A stretch of 64,000 nucleotides of DNA from Neospora caninum Liverpool (lineage: Eukaryota; Apicomplexa; Conoidasida; Eucoccidiorida; Sarcocystidae): NCBI RefSeq assembly GCF_000208865.1, contig NC_018398.1, positions 5,356,710 through 5,420,709 on the forward strand, in the 5' to 3' direction. The translations under genes were made by a program, and so were the position numbers. Below the pieces are notes generated by a model. It was not told where the DNA came from and did no database searches. It saw only the letters and a program-made list of their open reading frames with translations. This document shows, piece after piece, positions 30,224 through 42,299 of this stretch. Every line of letters starts with the position of its first letter. Position 1 is the stretch's first letter.

Positions 30224-32139
30224 CTCGGTCCTGTAAACTGTCTCTCCCCCCAGAACGCGCAAAAGACAGGAGCGGAGCGGACCTCAGAAAACACGCCCGG
30301 CAAAGACCGCAGAGAAGGCGAGAGGACCCAGGAAGCGAGAGAAAGAACAGAGAAAGGGAGGAAAGACATAAGAAAAAAGAGAGGGAAGAGAGAAGAAAAG
30401 AAAGAGAAAAGAGAGAAGAGAAAAGAGCGAGGAAGAGAAGAAGGAAAGAGAGAAGCAAGAAAGAGAGAAGCAAGAAAGAGAGAAGGAAGAAAGAGAGAAG
30501 CAAGAAAGAGAGAAGCAAGAAAGAGAGAAGCAAGAAAGAGAGAAGGAAGAAACAGAGAAGGAGGAAAGAGAGAAGGAAGAAACAGAGAAGGAGGGAAGAG
30601 GGAACGAGGAGAAGGAACAAGAGAGAAAGAGGAGAAGGAACAAGAGAGAAAGAGGAGATGGAGAGAGGGAAGAGAAGCGAGAGACAAGAGAGGACAAGAA
30701 AGGACAAGAGAGACAGGCGAGAGACAAGAGAGAGACAGGCGAGAGACGACGCTCCCTGCGCAGGCGCGTCGCAGGCCTCCACGGATTGTGATGGTGAGAG
30801 CGTTAAAAATCCAGGCGCGTCAAAATCCCCTAAGATCAGGAAGAAACGAGGATGCAGACGTCTTTATTTGCGCAGCGAGCTCGTATTAACAGCGAGAGAA
30901 AACTATCGTACTGGGAGTGATACTCTCTGAGACAGGATTATCGAACGAAACGTTTGCGGCGAAAGAAACAGCGGGGAGGGGGGGGGGTCCGGTCCTGGGA
31001 GAGTCGTGGAGCATGGCCGGAGGCGAGGAAAACCGCCGCCTTCTCTTCGCGTCAAAGAAAGTCTTCTTTGACAACAGAAAACAAAGAGAGAAAGAACAAA
31101 ACATGCGCCGCGTTTTCCACAGAGTGGGGTGTTTGCCTCGCCGACACAACGCGCAAACGCAGTAGGCCTCTTTTCTCGCCGCGAACTCGAACCTCGACCG
31201 CCGTTTCATCCGCTTGTGTCCTCTCTCGCCTTCGTTTCCTCCTGGTCTTCTCTCCCTCTGATCTACGCACGTCCACCTTGCAAGTCCCCTTTTAACGACG
31301 CACATTCACGTGAGAAAGATATTCCTCTCTATCTCCGCTCCAACCGTAACTTTATCTTTTCCTTCTATATACCTCTTGATATATGCGCTGGGATGCCTCG
31401 AGGACGAGTGCGCCATGGCGCTGTGCCCATGTGCAGGCGGGAATGAGCGTCAGTCCTTTCTACGGCTGGATAAAGAAACAAATGTGCACTTCTGAAACTG
31501 CTTGCGTTCTCTTTGTAAGTCGTGTGTGGCTTTCATCGGAGTTCGACGCTAAAAAAAATTGGCATTGAGAAAAGAAGTGTCGTGCAAAGTAGCTACTGCT
31601 GCTCTTGAATCCCCTCGAAAAGACAAGGCACAGGTGTGCATCGACGCCCGAGCTGGCGTTTGCTGGGAAAGAGAAAAGACGAGCGAAAAAGGTGAAGACT
31701 ATCCGTCTTGCTTGTCTTCTTTTTAACGGCTCTTGCTCACCGTCTTTCCAGTTTGCTGGGAAAAGAAAAAGTGAAGCAGGAAAGGCGCATGTGCAAAAAG
31801 AAAGGCGCGAGCTGCAGTGTCTGTACCGCAGAGATCCCCAAAGGGGAAAAAAACGCGTGAAAGTCCGGTGTACGCCAGGGTAGAACAGACAATGTGACTG
31901 AGCCCCAGTGACAGAAAGAGAAGGAAAACAAGACGAGCGGACTGTCTCTCCATCTCTTTTCTCGTGGCCTTGATCCCTTGATTCAAACCGAGGGCTCGAG
32001 TCCTGTTTGTCTTGTCTCCTGCCTCTTCAGAGTCCTTCTTCTTCACGGTCCTCCTTCTTCGTCACGCTCCTTCTTCTTCTTCACGGTCCTTCTCTCTTGC
32101 TTCCTTCTTTCTTCTCTTTTTTTGCTTTCTGTTTTGCCA
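30224..32139. other. Divergent promoter region between BUD32 and CASP-like gene
   Basis: 1.9 kb between two head-to-head starts, expected to carry both promoters and 5' UTRs. It includes the purine tract annotated separately. Immediately upstream of the CASP ATG (32030-32139) the + strand is strongly pyrimidine-rich (CTTCTTCTT...), as in many coccidian 5' UTRs. Confidence 0.6.
30318..30745. repeat. GA-rich polypurine tract upstream of BUD32
   Basis: About 430 bases of imperfect AGAAAGAGAGAAG / GAGACAGGC repeats, purine on the + strand, just 5' of the kinase start (minus strand), so probably in its promoter or 5' UTR. Leu/Ser-rich or Lys/Arg-rich frames across it are not genes. Confidence 0.9.
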
Positions 32140-35100
32140 ATGGCGCCTGCGGCGGTTTCGACTGGGGAGGAAAGCCCTCCGGCGGCAGGGGGAGATACCT
32201 CTGCGACATCTGTTCTTCCAGAGTCGCGTGAGAACCTTTCGAACCAAGACGCGAGCTCTTCTCTCCTTCCCGCCTCCCCTGCTGTCTCCTCTGCCGACTC
32301 CTCCCCCCCCTCTCCGGCCCCGGTCCCTGCTGAAGTCTCCGTTCCTCAGCAGCCGATGCGTTCCTCCGAAGAGAGACCTTCTGGGAGTCTCGCACATGCT
32401 TCGCCTCCCGATGCTGTCTCTTCTCTCGCTTCTTCCTCTCCTCTCCCTCTCTCCAGTTCGCCCTCCACAAATCCGCAGGTGTCTTCGCTGCCCTCGAGTT
32501 CTCCCCTCGATCAGGCCGCCTCGCCTGCTGACTCTCAAACTTCCGTCCATCCGCATTTTCTGCCCGAGACGTCCTTCTCGTTGGGCGGATCTGAGGCCAG
32601 CGGGATCAGCGAACCTGCAGAGAAGGCCAACGTCACGCTCCACGTTGGAAACAGGACAGGACCGTCTCGCTCCCCACTTGCGTCGTCCTTGCCTTCTCTC
32701 GGCTCTCCTCCCCCTTCCCCTTCTCCTGTTTCTCCAGCTCCCCCTTCTGCTCCTCCTCCTGCTTTTTCTCCTCCGTCTTCGTTTCCTCTTCGTCGATTGA
32801 CGAAGAGAGGAGAGGCTGTGAAGGCGTGGGTCCATGTCTGGGCCCAGTTGGGAGAAATTGCGATGTTTTCGAAGGAGATCGAACGAGCGAAAAGACAAGC
32901 AGTGGAGTCGAGGAAGAGGCTCGCAAGCGACACGAAAAGTAAGTTGACGAAAAACACGGCTTTCTTCTGATTCTTCACTCTCGGTGGTGGATCGGCGCAG
33001 GAGTACTTCTGTTGGTGTCTGGCGGATTTGACTGATCTTCCAACCTCTAAAGTAAAACACCGAGAGAGGTGAATCGGTTGGCGCGCGTCCAGGTGGACAC
33101 GCGTCGCTTCCTCTCTCTCTCCTATGCTTATATATGCGCACGTGTATACTTGTGGATCTCATATATCTATATATGTCTGTATATACATGTATTTACATGT
33201 CTTTCCACGTGCATACACATGGTTCTTGAGAAAGCTCTGTCTCGGTGAGGTGGGTGCACTGTCTTTGCAAATGGAGTGGCCGCGAGAGTTGTGTTATGTT
33301 TCTCTGTCCCGCTCCTCTCGACAATGTCATTTTTTCTCAGAAGTGCGCCAACTCGCAGCATCAGCAGATGTCTCAGAAGCAGAGAAACTGCAGTGTACAG
33401 ACACCCTATTGCGGGCCTACCAGCAGGAAATCGACAGTTTGACACGGAGGGCCAAATGTGCAGAAGCAACGTTTCTCTCTCTCGTTCAGCTTCTTCTGCA
33501 ACAACCCGGTCAGTCCCTCCTTCGTTTTCGCTGGCTGGAGTCTTCTTCCCCCCTTTCCCTTTCTACTGCCGTCTCCTTTTCTTTCTCTTCGCTGTCTCCT
33601 CTCCTTTCTCTTCGGTGTGTCCTTTTCCCTGTATTCTCGGAAAGGCGCATGCGCCTGGAGAGCCTATCGAGTCTCCTCCCTGTTTGTACCTTGTCATTCT
33701 CTCTCTCCACAGTTGCGCCGTGCGCCCCTATTTACGGCTTCCTCTCTCTCTCTTGTTCTGTCACTTGCTTCTCTCTCTTGTTCTCTTTACGTGCGTTCCT
33801 TGTCTGCCCCTGAGTCGCTGTCTTTTTCTTCTTGTGCGTCTTTCTCTCGCATGGTCACATGTCGCCTCGCCCCCCTGGCGTGTAAGCCTCGCCTGTATAT
33901 TTACATGGAATAGATTCAGGGGATCTCCAAACACATTGTTACTGTCGAAGAGTCTCTCCTTATATCAGATTTGCCGGGAGTTCTGCACGGTCTCGAGACG
34001 GACGCGGCGGCGGCGCTGTCGTCGGCGGCTGCGGCGCAGCAGGCAGCGTTGGTGGACGAAGAGCATCAAAATTTGATTTTTTCGCGTCTGCAAAAGGCCG
34101 AAGCGTTGCTTCGGGAAGAAAGCAAGAGACGCGAAGAAGTTGAGGAGGAAAACTGTCGTCTGCAAGAAGCCTTTGGCCGCCAGAGCGCGCAAATCCGCGA
34201 AGAACTCGAGGAGGAAAACTGTCTGCTGAGGCAACAAATCCTCGACTTGGAGGAAGAATTCAAGACGCTCACCAACCAAGCCGTCACGGTGCGGAGACTG
34301 GAAGAAGAACAGGAGCAACAGAAACGCTCGTTCGAACAGAGACTCCTGCTGGCCGTCCAAGAAAAAGAAAAGAGCCTCCGCGCTCAAATTGGAGCGGTAG
34401 GAAGGGAAAAGCGCGTGAGACAAAGAGCTGAGGAGGAGAGGGTGTACGCGCGGGCACCCGAGAGGGAAACAGTTTGCCTGGCAGAAGAATGAAAAAACAA
34501 GGCCAAGGGCTGCGCGTGCGCCTTGATTGAATTTTCGCGTGCAATTCATCGAAAGGAGAAGACAGCGAGAGGGGAAAGAGAGAAACCCGCAAAGAGAACG
34601 GGGCAGAGACAGGCACCAGCTGGAGACGGACGGAGAGCAGGCCGCAAAAACATGTCTCTCCTCGCCGCGTTTTAGCCTTGTTGTCATGTTCCGCTCCTTG
34701 TCGAAACTTTCCGCTTTTTGTCGTTGGTCCAGAAAGACGAGGAGCAAGCGCGCCTGGTGTCCTTTCTGAAGCAGACGGCGCAGAACTTGGAGGAACGAAA
34801 CCTGATGCTGGAAAGCAGACTCGCCGAAGGCCAGCAGCAACTCCTGCAAGTAAGCTACGATGCCAAGTCTGCCGGCCTGAGCCTTTCTCTGTCAACACGC
34901 CCACGCGTGCATGTCGACACAAAGAGATGTGCCTATGCATCCACACATGTATATTCATACATACATACATACATACATACATACATACATACATACATAC
35001 ATACATGTGCCTATATATACGGATATATACGTGTGTATAAATGAAATAGGTATGCGGGAGTGTGTATATCGATATGTAGATCGGCGGCGGCGTCTCGGCG

Positions 35101-38100
35101 CTCCGGGTTCTGAGACGAGCTGGGCTTCTCCAGACTGGGTTTTCCCGGACCTGTGGTTTTTGCAGCTTAAGACGGACTCCGAGAAGCGGTGTGCGGCGTT
35201 GGCGGCGGAGGTGACGCTGTTGAATGCGCAGCTGGAGCAAGTGCAGAGAGAGGAGCGAACTGTGCCTTTCCCGGCGAGCACGGCGACTCAGCAGAGCGCG
35301 ACACAGCTGGTGCGACTCGCGAAAGAACCCGAAAAGCGGAGAGAGCGGGGCGACGGGAGGAAAGGAAAGACAAAAAAGAGAAGAAAAGCGGGGGACCAGA
35401 AGCGGACCAGAAGAGCAAAGATGCGGGCCCTGACAGACTGGAAGAGTGGAGGGAGCGCGACGGAGGGGGAAAAAGGCAGGAAGCAGGAAGAAAACCTCGA
35501 CAAAAAAGCGTGGGGTTTCCACGGAGAAGAAGGACGGCGAGGCACGGGAAGGGTCGAGAGGAGGGACGAGAGAGACGAAGGCGGAACATCAAAGAGAGCC
35601 TGGGGAGAAAAAAGCGGGGAAGTCTCGGGTGTCTGGGACAGACAAACGCATCGAGGTCTCTTCCACTGTTTTTGTTGTGTGGCAGCGTGCCTTGGAAGTT
35701 GCTCAGCAGCGGATTACGGCACTTCAGCAGGAAGAACGGCGGCTCCTCGATCAACTGGACAAGGCGGAGAAAGAGTAAGGATCTCCCTGTTCATCCCTTC
35801 CGTCTATATGCCGCTGCGCCCCTCTCTCGGTGTCGAGCGTCTTCCTCCCAGCTGTCGACGCTTTTCGTCCTTTGAAAGTGAAGCTGTCTGGCGGTTTCGT
35901 CTCTGCCGTCTGCGTCTTTGTGTTCGTGAATCGCCTTATCTCGGGTTCGCCGCATTCGCCTCTCTGCTTCGCGGCTTTTATGTCGACGCAGAAAAGAGCA
36001 ACGCGAGAGCGTCTGGAAAGCCGAGCGGGAGAGAGAGGCGCAAGCGCAAGCGCAGGAAGTCGCGGAGCTCCAGAGGGCCCTCAGGGAGAGGCCCACAGAG
36101 GTGCGCGGAGAGAACTCCCTTTTTTCGCAAAACACGTCGCTGTCCCGTGGCTCGGCCAGAAGATTTGGCTGCATGCGCAGAAGAACAATGACGCAGTCGA
36201 GTTTCCTGCTCTCTGCTTCTTCCTGGCGCCTACCTTTCTCTCTCTTCCAGTTGCTCTTTTCCTTTCCGTCGCGCGACTCGTGCCTCTCTTCTTCCTCAGC
36301 CTCCGTCGACTCAGATGTTGGTGTCCGCGAATCCTTTTTCGTTTGGTTGCGGGTCTGCCGTAACTTCTCGCACGAGTTTTCTGTCTGCTGCCTTTGCTTT
36401 TCCTCCGATCCCTCCAGGAAGAAGTGCTGTTGCTGCGAGGCCGTGTCCATGAGCTAGAATCCCGACCTGGGGGGGACCGACCTCTCGCGCGCTCGCACGA
36501 CGCAGGACAGGCGCTGGCCGAGGCGCGCCTGCTCCGGCGCATTGAGGAACTCGAGACTCTGATGCGGAAGCGCGAGGCGGAACACCAAGACCGAGAAGAC
36601 GAGTTGAAGCGGCGCGTCGAAGACGAGCGAAAGCAACACAGAGATGTCGTGCGCGCTCTGCAGGGACAGGTGGAAGCGGAGACGGAGCGCAGCTCGGAGG
36701 GACTGGGGGAAAATGGCCCAAGCGCCGAGGAGCCTGGGGCGCAAGGCAGCCACGTTCTCCTCGGGCTCCAGAGCCTCTCCCGTGAGAAGGAAGAGGACCG
36801 CACCGCCGAGAACGGAGAGAAAGAAGAGCGAAAGTTGCCGTCGATGCTGCAAGTTGTGTTGAAACAGAGAGAACAGAGTCGAGCTCGCGTCGCAGCTCTG
36901 GAAGAGGTAAAAGTCGCTTCGAGACGCAGAGAGCGGATAGACTGTTGCCTCAACTTTAAACCTGTAATGTTCACTTTGTGCTGGGAAAGGACTCAAACTG
37001 TGAGCACTGGTGCTCCGGACGAGACTCGGGCACAAATGTGCAAGAATTCCACCTGGAGCTGTGTCTTGTGTGCTATGCAAACGTAGTCAAAACAGAAAGA
37101 GATATAGAGAAAGAGAGGGACGGAGAGAGAAAGAGAGGGACGGAGAGAGAACGAGGTAGAGGAGGAAAGAGGTAGAGAGAAAGATAGGGAAAGGACACAG
37201 AAGGGGGAGTCTGGAAGCGTGTGAAAGGAGAGAAATGGGGCCAACCATCGAGGTCGACATGGGGTGATCCCTGCGGGTGAAGGTGGGAGAGGGGAAGCTG
37301 TGCATGCAGAAGAACAGAAAGCGATGTCTTGCGTGCGTGTTCTCGCGGCGCGCACGTGGAGACTTCTCGAATTCGAAGAAACGGTCGCACGCTCAAGGCG
37401 TCTTTTACAGAATGCGTAAGGGGCTCTCGAAAGCGTTCGTTGGTCGCGTTCGAACTGTCGGTCGGTTCGTCCGCGCTCCCTGTCTCTCTTCTCGCCCGTT
37501 CGCTTCGCTGCCTGTCGGTGCTCTGCGTCATTCCGTGGCTTCTCGCGGGTCCAGTGCATATGTGAAAAGCTTTTGCCGCTTTTTCCTCGTTTGTCTTTTC
37601 CGCGCGTGCTAGGAGCTGGAAGCAGCGAAGGCGCAGCTGGTGCTTCAACAGCAGGAGTTGTATCGCTTCAAATCGGAGGCTGCAGAGACGCGCCTTCTGT
37701 CCCAGCCTAGAGAGGCGTGTGCGCCGCAGACGCGCATGCAGGCCATCCCGCACTCTTCCTTCTTTCCGGCTGCGCCGTGTCTGGGGTCGTCTCCTTCCGC
37801 TGCTGCGCCGGGGGCGTTAGTGCCGGCGAGCGCGATTGAAGAGGAGCGAAGCCGAGTCAAAGGCGAGAGAGGGACAGGCGCCTCGAGAAAGAGACGGCCT
37901 GGCAGAAGGGAAGAGAGGCAAGGTTTTGTCGCGGGCCTTCTCGCCGTGGCGCATGGCGTAGCTCAAGCGACTTCGCAGACTGCAGCCAGCGTGTGGGGCG
38001 ACAAGGGTCGCGCGGAGAGGAGAGGCAAGTCCCGCGCTTCCTTGTCCGGGAAGCCCGACGCCTGGGCGAAAGGCTTTGTGCCTGAGAACGACGAGGAAGC

Positions 38101-38605
38101 AGGCCTCGGGGGGGGACTGTCTTCGGAAGAAGTGAGCCGAAGTGACTGGGGAACGGCCTCTGGGTCCTCTTCGGACGAGGAGAACATTGAGGCGGGCGCC
38201 AGTCGAGAGGGAGACTGGCGTGGCCTCGCAGCAGCCGGCCCGCGACGCAGAGAGGAAGGACGGAGAAAGCACAGGGCAGACGCCGAGCGTTCCTCGTCCT
38301 CATCGCTTGCTCGTCTGCCGGCGGTCTGTGCCGCCGATCGTCGCTTCGCCTCGTTGAAGGGAGGTGAAGAAAAGGCGTTCTTGAGTCGCCTGCAGAATCT
38401 GAGTGGAGCGGAGAGAATTGTGGTGATATGGGGCCGGCTGTTGCTCTCGCGTCGAGCTACGCGGCTGTTTGCGCTGTTCTACTTCCTTCTCCTCCACTTC
38501 CTCGTGTTTCTCGTGCTCTTCTACCATGCCGATCTGCAAAGTCGAGGGCATGCAGACCAGGCCGGCTCGCAGCAGCCGCGTTACCACTACTATCTGAATG
38601 AATAG
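32140..38605 (+). CDS. CASP-type Golgi coiled-coil membrane protein (CUX1-CASP / Coy1 family)
   Basis: Predicted tail-anchored golgin-like protein of the Golgi; CASP proteins act in intra-Golgi retrograde vesicle tethering. Exons: 32140-32938, 33341-33508, 33969-34396, 34733-34849, 35166-35309, 35686-35774, 35992-36100, 36418-36906 and 37613-38605; 1111 aa, in phase. After about 220 Pro/Ser-rich residues, the N-terminal CASP block appears (EIAMFSKEIERAKRQAVESR, then YQQEIDSLTRRAKCAEATFL). Residues to about 900 are heptad-like coiled coil rich in Glu/Arg/Gln. The C-terminal CASP_C region has LSGAERIVVIWGRLLLSRRATR followed by one TM helix (LFALFYFLLLHFLVFLVLFY, about residues 1066-1086) and a 25-residue lumenal tail ending YHYYLNE. 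The His inside the TM helix is typical of CASP and golgin-84. The exon 5 donor (GTGCGA at 35310) is the least certain boundary. The start is the first ATG of the frame, in a GCCAATGG context. Confidence 0.85.
34957..35006. repeat. (ATAC)n tetranucleotide repeat in CASP-like intron
   Basis: About 12 perfect ATAC units between exons 4 and 5. Confidence 0.95.
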
Positions 38606-38650
38606 TGAGCGGGAGAACCTCTACTATCTCAATGAATAGCGAGTGGGAGA
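38588..38650 (+). repeat. Tandem duplication across the CASP-like stop codon
   Basis: Two adjacent imperfect copies of about 33 bases, each starting TACTATCT.AATGAATAG and continuing with a .GAGYGGGAG block. The first copy holds the true C-terminal YYLNE and stop; the second repeats the same codons and TAG in the 3' UTR. Confidence 0.85.
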
Positions 38651-41600
38651 TGCAGAGCACGCCGTGTCTGGGAAAGTTTTAATTTCACTTTCTGTTGCGC
38701 CACGCGGGCAAAACGGCAGCCCAACCGTAGGCGAGACGGTGGCTGGGTCAAGGGGAGCGCCGACACGGGGCAGACTGTCACGCACACGCGGCAGTTGGGG
38801 TGAGAGAGAGGGGAACGGTAAAAGAGGCAAAATTGTGTGACGCTTTCATGTGGCGCTCGTGCCAGTGCCCGGGCGTTTACCTTTTCCACAAACGATCTTC
38901 CACAACCAAAAGGGAGTGCGGGATCTCGACGATATGTGGGTGTGTTGCCTCACGAAGCAATCGAACGCATGGTCTTAACTTTGCAACTGACAGTGCGGTT
39001 GAGACGTTTTTTTGGCAGCTGACATTCACTGCGGCACTGTGGTCAGAGGTGACTCTGTGCTCGTCCCTCAAGTGTCGCGATCTACGACTTATTTTGCTTC
39101 GCGAGACGTCGAGCGAACGTTCTGTGGGGTTTGCCTGCACTGACGTTTGTCAGCGCTGTGCGTCTCTCGTGAGAAGGGAAAAACATCCACGTACGAAATA
39201 CAGGCCAAAAACTCGTAGGTGCGGCTGCGGAGACTCGTCCACTGGAGTCAACGTTTTTGGGAAGTCATAGAAACAGGGTTTCTTATCATCTGATTTTGCT
39301 GAGGAATGGTGAATTGACGTGTCTGCTGCCTCGAACGAGCGAAGCATAATTGGTAGAACTTAGAATCGACTGGGATTGTGCACCCCCTGAGAGATGCATG
39401 TGAACTCCGACAACCCACATCTGCTTGAAGACACAGAAGAGGCGGACACTTCAGATCAGACTCAGACTGGCAACACATGTGGACGCTGGTCCAGAGCTAC
39501 CGCCGCTCAACGTCTATCTTCGATCGCCAGTTGGAGGCAGCGACAGTCTGCCTCGTCGGTGGGAGTGTTTGTGACTAAAAAAACTACTAAAAGCGACGGT
39601 TTCGCGTGGTTAGTCGATAGAATAAGACACGAGGTGATCACGCTGATGGAACACGCGCCGCCGGGCGATGTAAAAACCATTTCCCGATCCAAGGCCCAGC
39701 TCAACTGTAAAACGCGCACGAGGTTAAGCATGTGAAGCCTCATTGTGGCGTGCACCAGCTTGTCAGGCTGTGTAAGAAATCTAAATCCCAGCACGAGGAC
39801 GATTGGCGCCTCGGAGGAGCGAATCATCCTCCTGCAGCGCAGCCACGTTCGGTAGGTCGCTCAAAGCAGCGAAACAGCGCGTCTCAGGCTGAGGCCAGAT
39901 TGGCAAAGTCAGAGTACCGGCGTCACGAATCATGCTCGAAAGTGCAGAGAGAGATGGACACTTCCAGAGGACGAGGGTGCACATTTTTACCCAAGCATCG
40001 CGGGCGAAGGACCGCATAAAGCTCTAAGGCGGGGAGTGGACGTCGGCCAGGACTCCACCTCGCAATAGATTCCATAGCTGTGCCACTATACCACAGATGG
40101 TGGTGTCCGAATGCCACATGGCAATCGATGGGCAACAGCACTAAACTACGAAAAAACACCATGGGTACCCATCCAGAAAAACCGAGACAGAAACGCTTCT
40201 TTCTCGCTGCGTCTGAAATGGATATGACATTCTCTTGCAACGGCAACGCAGCCTCAACGTGCGCCTCGCTCAAAACAGGGGTCTCTACGGTATAACCAAC
40301 AAGCATGATTGCATGGAGTCACAAATTATGGGTCCAACCGGACTCGTATGCCACGGGAAAGTTTTCAGTGAAAACGTGATGCACCCTGGGGCCTGAGCTC
40401 CGTAGAGAGTTGCCTAATGCATGAGGATGCAGGCGAAGGCTTTGAAAACCTTTGAGTATGGCCTGACCGTCGGCGCAGTCGCCGCTGTGGCAAAAGCCTG
40501 CCGTCTTCACCGCTGCCAAAGAGAGCCGTGGAACGCAAAAGACAGGCGGGATACGCGGAGCTACGTAGTGAGCAGCGTTGCAAATTTACAGGCTAGCGAC
40601 CAATCAGGTATCACGATGGAGAAGGTGGACGCCGATGGGTAAGCGTACCAGTGAGTATACAGACCCCAGTGTCGCTGCTAGGGTTCGGCACAACCTTTTC
40701 GACCAAAATACAGTCACCTTCATCCGTGACTCCACCAGGCGTTGGTCTTGCGGAGAAGGAACAACGACGGCGCTTCGACAAAGGGGTGGTTTTCGTCCCA
40801 TACGCTCATCTGGCAAAGTCGGGCCGGGAAACTGTCTTTTCAGAACGTACCGTGCCGTCACTGGCGGTCACCTGATAGGTTGCAGGGGAACGGCAAGCTC
40901 GTTAAGGGCAGATCAAACAGAAATGATACTCTGGCCGGCGCGCAGCTGAAGAAGCTGACAATCCGAAACATCGCAACTGACGTACTTCCAACTTGCGGAT
41001 TCAAGAGGTCATCTCATTGTGTTTGCCAGGAAGGCGCATTGGTGTGTGTTCGACTCGACTTGCAACGTGTAACAGAGGAAGAACCAGCTTCTGCGTTCCC
41101 AGCTGCAAAATGCAGGATAGTGCTTCCGTTTTTGTGGTGCTCACTCCTCCAAACGCGTGAAAGCTTCTTCCGATTTAGACCTTTTGTCGTTTCAGCAAGA
41201 TCACTGTCTCTCCTCCAGCCCTTTGGGCCATGACGGAAAGAATATGTTTCCTCAGCGCGTGTGACACGAGAACTGAGAACACTCGAGCATGCCCCTGCCT
41301 CCTCGTGTCGCCTAACAGAACCGGTTCTCCACTCGATGGCGTAGCAGTGCACCCACTGTGACAGTGCTGTTGCGCTTCCCTTGCGGCTACAGCAGAGAGG
41401 CCCAGACTGGTGACATCCGCTGCCTACCACCCAGTTGGTCCCCCGCTGATGGACAGCTTCGGCCGTTGCCGAAATCGCACTCTGACGTTTGCCTTCCTGA
41501 GGTGGAGACGGACAGTGTCCAGCTGTCCACAGTAGTCTACCGCCGTGAACAACCCGGATTTCTCAGGTGCTATCGCCACCACTTCCCACTGGCATGTAGA

Positions 41601-42299
41601 TGGGAAGAAGGGATGCGAACCGTTATTGCGTTGCTGGGGTCAACCCTGCCTCGCAGACCACGGACTTGAGTCATAAAAGGCGGAATCTCCGCCACGAACA
41701 CTGACAATAATAAGGCCACCGAACAGGCCCAAATATGGCGAGTTTTCTCGACAAGAAAATGAAGAGAAACTGTGCTCGAGAACAGCTGCCTCTCCGCACC
41801 ATGTGAACACCCTGCTCCGCCACATAAACAAACGGAGTCAACTGACTGCCACACGACCCTCCTGGAAAAACAAGGGACTAGCCATCCCCCAAAAGAACCC
41901 CACCTTTACACAGGAAGAGCAGACAAATCGCCAATACCAAACAGAGGTGAATACAGCCACGACGAGAAAGAGCAAACCAAAACTACGGCAACAAGCATTT
42001 TGGGAGAGCAGGAGTGCGGCCGCCGAAACGAAAACCCGGTCCTTGAAATAAACACTCGATGCTTCCATGCATCTCGCTCACGGGCAGATTCGCCGTTCCT
42101 CCCAGTCACTGGTCCTCCCATTGGAGGAATGGAGCGTCTTCGCGGCTTCTAAAGTACATTGGAAAACCGCTGCAATAGCAACAAGATACCATAGACACCT
42201 GCTGGGGGGACTCTACAATTGAACTGTCCACAGAAATCGCCGCCACCGGTGGTCTATACAGCCGCGAAATAGCCAAAAGCCGGGACTGAACGCGTCGAA
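38606..42299. other. Gene-poor region between convergent CASP-like and NTPase genes
   Basis: 3.7 kb with no intact gene recognised on either strand. Should include both 3' UTRs. It contains the NTPase-tail relic at 40319. Open frames (for example minus 39507-39827 and 41014-41430) match nothing I know. No TA microsatellites, in contrast with the spacers to the left. Confidence 0.55.
40319..40430 (-). pseudogene. Relic of an NTPase 3' end
   Basis: On the minus strand the frame ends with YESGWTHNL and a TGA stop, the exact C-terminus of the intact NTPase at 42300. The last 27 bases (40319-40345 against 42300-42326) are identical; the Tyr codon next to them is synonymous (TAC against TAT), and further upstream only scattered agreement remains (LG..L and V.HV spacing). 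No other NTPase motif was found upstream. Best read as the last trace of a tandem copy or a partial duplication of the 3' end. The left edge is firm, the right edge arbitrary. Confidence 0.6.

Noticed and set aside
30174..30782. Leu/Ser-rich minus-strand frames that look like membrane proteins
   Set aside because: Caused by the CT-rich strand of the purine tract; no conserved motif and no residue diversity.
34957..35006. Direct tetranucleotide repeats as a possible CRISPR or mobile-element terminus
   Set aside because: Pure ATAC microsatellite with no spacers, in an intron; no transposase, LTR or terminal inverted repeats seen anywhere in the window.
39507..39827. Minus-strand frame with MVFTSPGG, superficially like the NTPase VIFYSTGG motif
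   Set aside because: Flanking residues show no agreement with the NTPase, so treated as chance.
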